A stretch of 64,000 nt of DNA from Actinoplanes aureus (GTDB lineage: Bacteria > Actinomycetota > Actinomycetes > Mycobacteriales > Micromonosporaceae). The translations under genes were made by a program, and so were the position numbers. Below, in pieces: positions 51,392-58,590 of the stretch. The stretch spans positions 446,755 through 510,754 of the forward strand of contig NZ_JADQTO010000004.1 of NCBI RefSeq assembly GCF_015704865.1. The letters run 5' to 3'. The notes under the pieces were generated by a model, which worked only from the letters and a program-made list of their open reading frames with translations, ran no database searches and was not told the DNA's origin. Position 1 is the first letter of the stretch, and the number at the start of each line of letters is the position of its first letter.

Positions 51392-52195
51392 ATGAAGATC
51401 TTGGTTACCGGCGCTACCGGAAACGTCGGCCGCATGGTCGTCGACGAGCTGCTCGCCCGCGGTGCCACGGACGTGCGGGCCCTCACCAACGACCCGGCGA
51501 AGGCGCAGCTGCCGCCCGGCGTCGAGGTGGCGCGCGGCTTCCTCGGCCGGCTCGAGACCCTGCCCGACGCCCTGGCGGGCGTCGAGAAGATGTATCTCGC
51601 GCCGCATCCCGCCACCGTGTTCGAGGTGTGCCGGCTGGCAGCCGACGCGGGGGTACGCCAGATCGTCGACATGGCCGGGGCCAAGGGTGGCACCTGGCAG
51701 GTCATCGAGGACGGGGTGGAGGCGTCCGGGGTGGCGTACACGCACCTGGAGCCCGGCGAGTTCATGGCCAACTCGGAGCTGTGGTCGGCGCAGATCGCCG
51801 CCGGAGACGTGGTGCGGGACGCGTACGGGGACGTGGTGAACGCGCCGATCGCCCAGGAGGACATCGCGGCCGTGGCCGCCGAGGTGCTGCTGTCCGACCG
51901 GCATGCCGGCCGGTCCTACGAGCTGACCGGTCCGGAAGCGCTAAGCCGCCGGCAGATGGTCGCGGCGATCGGGCGGGCGCTCGGCCGCGATCTGACCTAC
52001 GTCGAGCTGACCGGGTCCGAGGCGCGGGCGCACTTCGAGTCGATCATGGGGGAGTACGGCGAGTGGTACCTCGACGGCCTGGCACAGCTGGCCGACCACC
52101 CGCAGGCCGCGGTATCGACCGTGGCCGACCTGCTGGGCCGTCCGGCGATGGCCTACGAAGAGTGGGCACGTCGTCACGCGGATCTGTTTCGGTAA
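51392..52195 (+). CDS. NmrA-like NAD(P)-binding protein
   Basis: This 267-residue atypical short-chain dehydrogenase has the nucleotide motif ILVTGATGNVGRMVVDEL at its start, ALTNDPAKAQLPPGVE, and EDIAAVAAEVLLSDRHAG and ELTGPEALSRRQMVAAIG in the second half. There is no clear YxxxK catalytic pair, as in NmrA/QOR2-like redox sensors and quinone reductases. It lies opposite the TetR gene and is its probable target, perhaps induced by electrophiles or quinones (inference). Confidence 0.88.
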   Translation: MKILVTGATGNVGRMVVDELLARGATDVRALTNDPAKAQLPPGVEVARGFLGRLETLPDALAGVEKMYLAPHPATVFEVCRLAADAGVRQIVDMAGAKGGTWQVIEDGVEASGVAYTHLEPGEFMANSELWSAQIAAGDVVRDAYGDVVNAPIAQEDIAAVAAEVLLSDRHAGRSYELTGPEALSRRQMVAAIGRALGRDLTYVELTGSEARAHFESIMGEYGEWYLDGLAQLADHPQAAVSTVADLLGRPAMAYEEWARRHADLFR

Positions 52196-52257
52196 CCCGA
52201 TTTGGCGGGCCGGTAGGCCTCGGGTAAAGTTCTCCCCGGCGCGGCAAGCCGGGCCAA

Positions 52258-52329
52258 TGGGGTATGGGGTAATTGGCAGCCCGACTGATTCTGGTTCAGT
52301 TAGTCTAGGTTCGAGTCCTGGTACCCCAG
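52258..52329 (+). tRNA. tRNA-Gln (CTG)
   Basis: This is a 72-base cloverleaf with acceptor stem TGGGGTA/TACCCCA, anticodon stem ACTGA/TCAGT with loop TTCTGGT (anticodon CTG, decoding CAG), and T-arm AGGTTCGAGTCCT. Discriminator base G; CCA is not encoded. Confidence 0.95.
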
Positions 52330-52390
52330 CGCTGGCTCTCCCCCGGGAGAGCGGCGCTGGATCTCTGGTAGGTCCAGCAACGGAAGTTCT

Positions 52391-52463
52391 GGTCCCGTCG
52401 TCTAGCGGCCTAGGACGCCGCCCTCTCAAGGCGGTAGCGAGGGTTCGAATCCCTTCGGGACTA
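52391..52463 (+). tRNA. tRNA-Glu (CTC), copy 1
   Basis: This is a 73-base cloverleaf with acceptor GGTCCCG/CGGGACT (first pair G-U), anticodon stem CCGCC/GGCGG with loop CTCTCAA (anticodon CTC, decoding GAG), and T-loop TTCGAAT. Discriminator A; followed by CATC, so CCA is not encoded. Identical in its body to the copy at 52641. Confidence 0.96.
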
Positions 52464-52471
52464 CATCGGTG

Positions 52472-52501
52472 AACGGCCCGCATCTTCGGATGCGGGCCGT
52501 T
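52472..52501 (+). terminator. Terminator after tRNA-Glu copy 1
   Basis: A perfect 13-bp stem (AACGGCCCGCATC and complement) is capped by a TTCG tetraloop, 8 bases after the tRNA. Confidence 0.85.
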
Positions 52502-52512
52502 GCGCGTTCCCC

Positions 52513-52567
52513 CGGCCCAACCCCACTGCTGCCTCACGACCGTCGAGGCAGCAGTGGGGTTGGGCCG
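52513..52567. repeat. Long inverted repeat (copy 2) between tRNA-Glu genes
   Basis: A 23-bp perfect stem (52513-52535 with 52545-52567) and a 9-base loop. The arms match those of the element after cimA (39791-39841) except for a G-C pair exchanged to C-G, plus end and loop changes. No gene ends here other than the tRNA, which has its own terminator. Confidence 0.85.
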
Positions 52568-52640
52568 AGGGCTGCACCCGGCTTCGGGTGCGGGAGCGGC
52601 CCTGATAGAGTTCAGCCCGCCGCTGAAGGTAAGCGGCTCT

Positions 52641-52713
52641 GGTCCCGTCGTCTAGCGGCCTAGGACGCCGCCCTCTCAAGGCGGTAGCGAGGGTTCGAAT
52701 CCCTTCGGGACTA
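52641..52713 (+). tRNA. tRNA-Glu (CTC), copy 2
   Basis: Same 73-base sequence as copy 1 (anticodon CTC). Unlike copy 1 it is followed directly by CCA (52714-52716). A 13-bp hairpin follows. Confidence 0.96.
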
Positions 52714-52723
52714 CCAGGAAAGA

Positions 52724-52754
52724 AACGGCCCGCACCGATCTGGTGCGGGCCGTT
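52724..52754 (+). terminator. Terminator after tRNA-Glu copy 2
   Basis: A perfect 13-bp stem (AACGGCCCGCACC and complement) with a 5-base GATCT loop runs into TTCTGCTGT. Confidence 0.85.
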
Positions 52755-52809
52755 CTGCTGTGCGGAGAGCAACGCGGCCGGAAAGCGGAATTCCGGAAAT
52801 ACTTCGACG

Positions 52810-53481
52810 ATGGCCGACATCACAGTGCGACGGGTCGACTTCGGATACTTCGTGCGCCCGGCCGGGGAGACCGGCACCGGCTCCCCGCGGGTCGAGCCGG
52901 CGCTCGGCTATCTGATCGATCATCCGCGAGGGCGGCTGCTGGTGGACACCGGCATGGGCAGCCATCCGGACGTGGACGCCCACTATCAACCCCACCGGGT
53001 CCCGCTGGCAGCGGCGGTCGCGGCCGCGGGCATCACGCTCACCGATATTCGGTACGTGGTGAACTGTCATCTTCACTTCGACCACTGCGGCGGGAACCCG
53101 GAGCTGGCCGGGACGCCCGTCTTCACCCAGCGGTCCGAGCTGACCACCGCCCGGACGGTGACCGGCCACACGCTGCCGGAACTCGTGGACTTCGCCGGTG
53201 CCCGTTACGAGGAACTGGACGGTGAGGCCGAGATCCTGCCCGGTGTCCTGGTCGTACCCACCCCGGGCCACACCGCCGGCCATCAGTCGGTGGTGGTGAC
53301 CACCGGCGATGGAACGGTCATCGTGGCCGGGCAGAGCCACGACCACGCGACCGCCTTCACCGGCGACGTGCTGGCCCGCCGGGCCGGGGTCGGAATCACC
53401 CCGGCCTGGCTCGGCCGCCTGCTGGAACTCGACCCGGAGCGAGTCGTCTTCGCACACGACAACGCGGTCTGGACGCCCTAG
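52810..53481 (+). CDS. Metallo-beta-lactamase-fold hydrolase (lactonase-like)
   Basis: This 223-residue MBL-fold protein has the zinc motif HLHFDH at residues 87-92, further ligands in TPGHTAGHQS and a late DDFAHDN-type segment (VVFAHDNAVW). The N-terminal half, with GYLIDHPRGRLLVDTGMGSH, resembles AHL-lactonase and related quorum-quenching enzymes, but many such proteins have other esters or lactones as substrates. The start ATG lacks a ribosome site. AATACT lies exactly 6 bases upstream, so it is likely leaderless. Confidence 0.87.
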   Translation: MADITVRRVDFGYFVRPAGETGTGSPRVEPALGYLIDHPRGRLLVDTGMGSHPDVDAHYQPHRVPLAAAVAAAGITLTDIRYVVNCHLHFDHCGGNPELAGTPVFTQRSELTTARTVTGHTLPELVDFAGARYEELDGEAEILPGVLVVPTPGHTAGHQSVVVTTGDGTVIVAGQSHDHATAFTGDVLARRAGVGITPAWLGRLLELDPERVVFAHDNAVWTP

Positions 53482-53489
53482 CCGGGCGG

Positions 53490-54176
53490 TTACAGGCCGG
53501 ACAGCCGCTGGCCGGCCCGGACGACCGCCATCGCGTGCCGCTCGCCGGGGCGGCGGCCGAGGCGTTCGATCGGACCGCTTATCGAGATGGACGCGATGAC
53601 CCGGCCGGTCCGGTCGCGGATCGGCGCGGAGACGCTTGCCACACCGGGCTCGCGCTCGGCGACGCTCTGCGCCCAGCCGCGGCGGCGGACCTCGGCCAGC
53701 GTGCGGCCGGTGAACTTGCAGCGGGGCAGCAGCGGCATGACCGCCTCGGGCGGCTCCCAGGCCAGCAGGATCTGGGCCGCCGAACCGGCCACCATGGGCA
53801 GCACCGAGCCGACCGGGACGGTGTCGCGCAGGCCGCTGGCACGCTCGGCCGCGGCCACGCAGATACGCTCATCGGCACGGCGCAGGTAGAGCTGAGCGCT
53901 CTCGCCGGTGGCGTCGCGCAGCGCGGACAGCAGCGGTTCGGCCGCGGTCAGCAGAACGTCTGGTGCGGCATTGGCCAACTCGCCCAATCTCGGTCCGGGA
54001 CGCCATCTTCCTTGAGTGTCCCGGACCAGCATCCGATGGATCTCCAGCGCCTGCGCCAGGCGATGCGCGGTTGCCCGCGGCAGCTTGGTGCGCTCGACGA
54101 GTTCGGCCAGGCTGGCGCCGTCGACACATGCGGCGAGAATGACAACCGCCTTGTCGAGAACGCCGACACCGCTCAT
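53490..54176 (-). CDS. ndgR: IclR-family regulator of leucine biosynthesis (NdgR/LtbR)
   Basis: This 228-residue IclR protein has an N-terminal winged helix (VLDKAVVILAACVDGASLAE, then LPRATAHRLAQALEIHRML) and a C-terminal effector domain. It is divergent from leuC by 49 bp, exactly as the orthologues NdgR in Streptomyces and LtbR in corynebacteria, which control leuCD and other amino acid genes. The ATG at 54176 (MSGVGVLDKAVVIL) is the family start; an upstream in-frame start would add 8 residues. Confidence 0.93.
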   Translation of the reverse strand: MSGVGVLDKAVVILAACVDGASLAELVERTKLPRATAHRLAQALEIHRMLVRDTQGRWRPGPRLGELANAAPDVLLTAAEPLLSALRDATGESAQLYLRRADERICVAAAERASGLRDTVPVGSVLPMVAGSAAQILLAWEPPEAVMPLLPRCKFTGRTLAEVRRRGWAQSVAEREPGVASVSAPIRDRTGRVIASISISGPIERLGRRPGERHAMAVVRAGQRLSGL

Positions 54177-54225
54177 ACTGTGTCCCACAAGCCGAAACAT
54201 ACATTCCAGAATTTAGGATGTCCAG
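54177..54225. promoter_or_regulatory. ndgR-leuC divergent promoter region
   Basis: TAGGAT (54214-54219) lies exactly 6 bases before the leuC ATG, giving a leaderless leuC message. On the other strand TATGTT lies 18 bases before the ndgR start. Partial dyad symmetry (ACATTCC ... GGATGT, 54200-54221) overlaps the leuC -10 and may be the NdgR site. Confidence 0.55.
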
Positions 54226-55680
54226 ATGGTGGGAGTCACTCCCCAGAGCGGGAAACCCAGGACCCTGGCCGAGAAGGTCTGGGATGACCACGTGGTGCGC
54301 ACGGCCGAGGGCGAGCCGGACCTGCTCTTCATCGACCTGCACCTCCTGCACGAGGTCACCAGCCCGCAGGCGTTCGACGGTCTCCGGATGGCCGGTCGCC
54401 CGGTCCGCCGGACCGACCTCACGCTCGCGACGGAGGACCACAACACCCCGACCGGGTACGCGGATCCGGCCTTCAACACCCGTCGCGGTGAGCTGCTGAC
54501 GATCGCCGACACCGTCTCGCGTACGCAGATCGAGACGCTGCGGAAGAACTGCGCCGAGTTCGGCGTGCAGATCCGGCCGCTCGGCGACGTGAACCAGGGC
54601 ATCGTGCACGTGATCGGCCCGCAGCTGGGTCTCACCCAGCCCGGCATGACGATCGTCTGCGGTGACTCGCACACCGCCACCCACGGCGCTTTCGGCGCAC
54701 TGGCCTTCGGCATCGGCACCAGCGAGGTGGAGCACGTGCTCGCCACCCAGACGCTGCCCCAGTCGAAGCCGAAGACGATGGCCGTCACGGTCGTCGGCGA
54801 CCTGCGCCCCGGCGTCTCCGCGAAAGATCTGATCCTCGCCCTGATCACGCAGACCGGCACCGGCGGCGGCAACGGCCACATCGTGGAGTACCGCGGTGAG
54901 GCGATCCGCAAGCTCTCCATGGAGGGCCGGATGACGATCTGCAACATGTCGATCGAGTGGGGCGCCAAGGCCGGCATGATCGCGCCGGACGAGACCACCT
55001 TCGAGTACCTGAAGGGCCGCGCGCACGCCCCGCAGGGCGCCGACTGGGACGCCGCGGTCGAGTACTGGCAGACCCTCGCCACCGATGAGGGCGCCGAGTA
55101 CGACACCGAGATCGTCATCGACGCCGCAGCGATCAGCCCGTTCATCACCTGGGGCACCAACCCGGGTCAGGGTGCCGCGCTGGACGACGTCGTGCCGAAC
55201 CCCGAGGACTTCCTCGACGAGGTGGAGCGCGGCGCTGCCGAGCGCGCCCTGGCGTACATGGACCTCACCCCGGGCACGCCGTTCCGTGAGGTGCCGGTCG
55301 ACGTCGTCTTCGTCGGCTCCTGTACCAACGGCCGGATCGAGGACCTGCGTGCCGCCGCCGACGTGATCCGTGGGCACAAAGTGGCCGACGGTGTCCGGAT
55401 GATGATCGTCCCCGGGTCGTACCAGGTGCGGGAGCAGGCCGAGGCCGAGGGTCTCGACAAGGTCTTCACCGAGGCGGGCGCCGAGTGGCGGTTCGCCGGC
55501 TGCTCGATGTGCCTGGGCATGAACCCGGACACGCTGAGCCCCGGCCAGCGCGCCGCCTCCACCTCCAACCGCAACTTCGAGGGCCGGCAGGGCAAGGGCG
55601 GGCGTACCCACCTGGTCTCGCCGCAGGTCGCCGCCGCCACCGCCGTGGTCGGCAAGCTGGCCGCGCCCGCCGACCTGTAG
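54226..55680 (+). CDS. leuC: 3-isopropylmalate dehydratase large subunit
   Basis: This 484-residue aconitase-family protein isomerises 2- to 3-isopropylmalate using a [4Fe-4S] cluster. It includes [32 protein letters not shown], the cluster cysteines in [15 protein letters not shown] and [10 protein letters not shown], and [19 protein letters not shown]. It pairs with LeuD, 11 bp downstream. No ribosome site precedes the ATG; the -10 element TAGGAT stands 6 bases before it, so translation is probably leaderless. NdgR likely regulates it. Confidence 0.97.
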   Translation: MVGVTPQSGKPRTLAEKVWDDHVVRTAEGEPDLLFIDLHLLHEVTSPQAFDGLRMAGRPVRRTDLTLATEDHNTPTGYADPAFNTRRGELLTIADTVSRTQIETLRKNCAEFGVQIRPLGDVNQGIVHVIGPQLGLTQPGMTIVCGDSHTATHGAFGALAFGIGTSEVEHVLATQTLPQSKPKTMAVTVVGDLRPGVSAKDLILALITQTGTGGGNGHIVEYRGEAIRKLSMEGRMTICNMSIEWGAKAGMIAPDETTFEYLKGRAHAPQGADWDAAVEYWQTLATDEGAEYDTEIVIDAAAISPFITWGTNPGQGAALDDVVPNPEDFLDEVERGAAERALAYMDLTPGTPFREVPVDVVFVGSCTNGRIEDLRAAADVIRGHKVADGVRMMIVPGSYQVREQAEAEGLDKVFTEAGAEWRFAGCSMCLGMNPDTLSPGQRAASTSNRNFEGRQGKGGRTHLVSPQVAAATAVVGKLAAPADL

Positions 55681-55691
55681 AGGACACCGTC

Positions 55692-56282
55692 ATGGACAAG
55701 TTCGTCAGTCACACCGGCAAGGTCATGCCGCTGCGCCGCTCCGATGTGGACACCGATCAGATCATCCCAGCGGTCTATCTGAAGCGGGTCACCCGGACCG
55801 GTTTCGAGGACGGCCTCTTCAGCGCCTGGCGCGAGGACCCGAACTTCGTGCTGCACAACCCGGCGCACGCGGGCGCCACGATCCTGGTGGCCGGCCCCAA
55901 CTTCGGCACCGGCTCGTCCCGCCAGCACGCGGTCTGGGCGCTGCGCGACTGGGGCTTCAAGGCGGTCATCGCCTCCCGGTTCGGCGACATCTTCCGCGGC
56001 AACGCCCTCAAGGAGGGCCTGCTGCCGATCCAGCTCGACCAGAAGATCATCGAGAGCCTCTGGGATCTGGCCGAGAGCGAGCCGGAGAAGCAGATCACCG
56101 TCGACCTGGACGGGCGGGTGGTCCGCGTCGACGATGCGGCGTACGGCTTCCCGATCGACGATTTCAGTCGGTGGCGTCTCATGGAGGGCCTCGACGACAT
56201 CGGACTGACGCTGCGGCACGAGGCCGCGATTACCGCGTACGAGAAGGGCCGTCCGTCTTTCAAGCCGGTCGTAGTTCTTTAG
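55692..56282 (+). CDS. leuD: 3-isopropylmalate dehydratase small subunit
   Basis: This 196-residue swivel-domain subunit has [19 protein letters not shown] near the start, the substrate-binding [15 protein letters not shown], and [18 protein letters not shown]. It completes isopropylmalate isomerase with LeuC. The ATG follows TAGAGGA. It is cotranscribed with leuC and closed by a strong terminator. A conserved actinobacterial hupB gene follows. Confidence 0.97.
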   Translation: MDKFVSHTGKVMPLRRSDVDTDQIIPAVYLKRVTRTGFEDGLFSAWREDPNFVLHNPAHAGATILVAGPNFGTGSSRQHAVWALRDWGFKAVIASRFGDIFRGNALKEGLLPIQLDQKIIESLWDLAESEPEKQITVDLDGRVVRVDDAAYGFPIDDFSRWRLMEGLDDIGLTLRHEAAITAYEKGRPSFKPVVVL

Positions 56283-56293
56283 TCCCAGTCACG

Positions 56294-56329
56294 AATTCGC
56301 CCTCATCGGGTCGCCGATGGGGGCGAATT
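56294..56329 (+). terminator. Intrinsic terminator of leuCD
   Basis: A 16-bp stem (one T-G pair) with a GTCG loop begins 12 bp after the leuD stop and is followed by TTTCGTT. Confidence 0.88.
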
Positions 56330-56442
56330 TCGTTGGGACACAACGGATTTTTGCCCCGAATGTTTGTGTCTCCAGGTCACAGGGCATACGGTGCGCGCAG
56401 AATGGCCTTCGACGGGCCAGTTCTCACGTCCGGGAGGAAACC

Positions 56443-57231
56443 GTGAACAAGGCCGAGCTCATCGAGGCGCTCGCCGACAAGCTAGGGGACAAGAAGACAG
56501 CGACCCTGGCATTGGACGCGCTCATCAATGAGGTGCAGAACGCCGTCGCCAAGGGCGACAAGGTGGCCATCACCGGCTTCGGTTCCTGGGAGAAGCGGAC
56601 TCGGAACGCGCGTACCGCGCGGAATCCGCGTACCGGTGAACCGGTGAAGGTGAAGAAGACCGCCGTCGCCGCTTTCCGGCCGGGCAGCACATTCCGGGAC
56701 CTGGTGGCCAGTGGCAAGCCGGCCAAGGCCACCGCGGCGAAGAAGACCACTGCTAGCAAGGCGGCGCCGGCCAAGGCCACCGCTACCAAGACGACGGCGG
56801 CCAAGAAGACGGCCGCTACCAAGTCGGCTGCCACCAAGGCGGCGCCGGCGAAGACCGCAGCCACCAAGACGACGGCGGCCAAGAAGACCACCGCGACCAA
56901 GGCGGCACCGGCTAAGAGCGCCGCCACCAAGACGGCCAAGGCGGCACCGGCCAAGGCCACCGCTACCAAGACGACGGCGGCCAAGAAGACGGCCGCTACC
57001 AAGTCGGCTGCCACCAAGGCGGCGCCGGCGAAGACCGCAGCCACCAAGACGGCAGCGGCCAAGAAGACCACGGCTAACAAGACGACCACTGCCGCGGCGA
57101 AGAAGACCACGGCTAACAAGGCCGCGCCGGCCAAGAAGACCGCGCGCAAGACGGCCACTCCGGCTGCCGCCCCGGCCCGGGCCCGCGTCGCTTCGACAGC
57201 ACGCACCACCGCGGCCCGTAAGGCGCGCTGA
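56443..57231 (+). CDS. hupB: HU-family nucleoid protein with lysine/alanine-rich tail
   Basis: This 262-residue two-domain HU protein has a standard HU fold at residues 1-90 (NKAELIEALADKLGDKKTAT, GFGSWEKRTRNARTARNPRT, VAAFRPGSTFRDLV). A tail of about 170 residues follows, made almost only of Ala, Lys, Thr and Pro in KKT/AAP repeats, as in mycobacterial HupB and Streptomyces HupS. It compacts and protects DNA; the tail binds DNA nonspecifically. The GTG start follows GGGAGG. The tail is encoded by internal repeats including a near-perfect 180-bp duplication. Confidence 0.95.
   Translation: MNKAELIEALADKLGDKKTATLALDALINEVQNAVAKGDKVAITGFGSWEKRTRNARTARNPRTGEPVKVKKTAVAAFRPGSTFRDLVASGKPAKATAAKKTTASKAAPAKATATKTTAAKKTAATKSAATKAAPAKTAATKTTAAKKTTATKAAPAKSAATKTAKAAPAKATATKTTAAKKTAATKSAATKAAPAKTAATKTAAAKKTTANKTTTAAAKKTTANKAAPAKKTARKTATPAAAPARARVASTARTTAARKAR
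56761..57050 (+). repeat. 180-bp-offset direct duplication inside hupB
   Basis: The sequence at 56761-56870 recurs at 56941-57050 with a single difference (GCGCCGG against GCACCGG), an offset of exactly 60 codons. Divergence increases beyond that. The frame is kept, so unequal exchange can lengthen or shorten the tail without disruption. Confidence 0.88.
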
Positions 57232-57249
57232 CCGGCCGAACCGAACAGT

Positions 57250-57282
57250 AAAAGGCGTCCACCCGTACGGTGGACGCCTTTT
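57250..57282 (+). terminator. Intrinsic terminator of hupB
   Basis: A 14-bp perfect stem (AAAAGGCGTCCACC and complement) with a 5-base loop ends in TTTT, 19 bp after the hupB stop. The A-run on the other side makes it work in both directions. Confidence 0.92.
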
Positions 57283-57326
57283 CGGTGTCCCGGCGCGACC
57301 GGCCCGGGCCGTCCTACCGTCCGGGC

Positions 57327-57755
57327 ATGGAACGCAGACCGATGCCGCGCGGCCTGGTGGCCCGGGCCACCATCGCGGCGGCGCTGTTCGCCCTCGCGGT
57401 GGTACCCGGGTGGACGTTCGGCGACCTGGCCGAGCAACACACCGGCCGGCCGGTGCTGGACTGGCTGATCACCTGCGGCTGGTCCGGGCTGGCCGTCACC
57501 GGCTACGCGCCGTGGAGCTCGTACCGGCGGCGGGACGGCTGGCTCGGAGCCGTCCCGCTGTACGGGTGGTACCTGGCCGGGGTGCTCAGCTGGCGGCTCG
57601 CGCTGCTGCCGTACCGGGACTGGGAACCGCGCCCGGACGAGCAGTGGCAGGCCCGCTGGCTCACCGGCGACCTGCTCGGCTACTGGCGGGCCGACCCCGC
57701 ACCGCGCCCGGTCACAGGCGCGAGGCGTCCAACAGTCGCTCGCCGGACCAGGTGA
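57327..57755 (+). CDS. Small membrane protein, function unknown
   Basis: This 142-residue protein has three hydrophobic segments (about residues 13-30, 40-58 and 68-92), with conserved-looking YAPWSSYRRRDGWLGAVPLY and WEPRPDEQWQARWLTGDLLG near the end. No family is recognised. TACCGT lies exactly 6 bases before the ATG and no ribosome site is present, supporting a leaderless start. The last 44 bp overlap the convergent mutT1 gene. Confidence 0.65.
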   Translation: MERRPMPRGLVARATIAAALFALAVVPGWTFGDLAEQHTGRPVLDWLITCGWSGLAVTGYAPWSSYRRRDGWLGAVPLYGWYLAGVLSWRLALLPYRDWEPRPDEQWQARWLTGDLLGYWRADPAPRPVTGARRPTVARRTR

Positions 57756-58590
57756 GCAGCCAGCCGTCGCCCTTGCGGGTCTTGAACGGCTCGTCGTCCT
57801 CGACGCCGTGCAGCAGCGCCAGCAGCGGCGGGATCACCTTGCCCTGACTGCACACCACCACCCGCTCGTCCGTACGCAGCTGCGTCAGCCGGGCCTGAGC
57901 CATGGTCAACCGGGCCGTCAGGTCCGCCGCGTCGGACGGTTCGGCGAAGGCGCCGTCCAGCACGATCGGCATGTCGTCCAGCGCCTTGGCGAGCGGCTCC
58001 AGGGTCTGCTTGCACCGCAGCGGCGGCGCGGCTATCAGGTGGCGCGGCCGGAACGAGGTCAGCGCCGCGGCGATCCGGCCGGCCTGCCGGTGCCCGACCG
58101 GATCGATCGGGCGCAGCCGGTCCGGGCCGGCCCACTTCTTGCGCTCCCCGGCATGCGCGTGCCGGACCAGTGCCACCACCGCGGTCACCGGTGGCAGCGC
58201 GGCGAACCGGTCGAGCAGCGGCCGCTCGTCCGGGTAGCTCAACCGCTCCGCGGCCTCGGCCGGCGGCAGCCAGGCGATCCGGTCGACCTCCCGGGTGTCC
58301 TGGACCGGACCCGAGGCGCCGGCCCGCATCAGCCAGAACCGTACGGTCTTCGGGCGCCCGTTCGGCAGTGTGTACGCCACCTCGGGCAGGCACACCTCGG
58401 GGATCCCGGCCACCCCGGTCTCCTCGGCGACCTCCCGTACGGCGGCGGCCAGCGCGCCCTCGTCCGGTTCGAACGTCCCCTTGGGCAGGCTCCAGTCGTC
58501 GTACCGCGGGCGGTGCACCAGGCACACCTCGACGCCGTTGTCGCCGGGGCGGTAGAGCACGCCGCCCGCGGCCAGCACCGGGTCGGACAT
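57712..58590 (-). CDS. mutT1: MutT1-like NUDIX plus histidine-phosphatase protein
   Basis: This 292-residue two-domain enzyme has an N-terminal NUDIX domain with GTFEPDEGALAAAVREVAEE (about residues 38-57) and a C-terminal histidine-phosphatase domain with VALVRHAHAGERKKW (about 139-153). Mycobacterial MutT1 of this form hydrolyses 8-oxo-GTP/dGTP and diadenosine polyphosphates. Its ATG overlaps the ppk stop by one base (TGATG), so it is made with polyphosphate kinase, the same pairing as in mycobacteria. Confidence 0.93.
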   Translation of the reverse strand: MSDPVLAAGGVLYRPGDNGVEVCLVHRPRYDDWSLPKGTFEPDEGALAAAVREVAEETGVAGIPEVCLPEVAYTLPNGRPKTVRFWLMRAGASGPVQDTREVDRIAWLPPAEAAERLSYPDERPLLDRFAALPPVTAVVALVRHAHAGERKKWAGPDRLRPIDPVGHRQAGRIAAALTSFRPRHLIAAPPLRCKQTLEPLAKALDDMPIVLDGAFAEPSDAADLTARLTMAQARLTQLRTDERVVVCSQGKVIPPLLALLHGVEDDEPFKTRKGDGWLLTWSGERLLDASRL

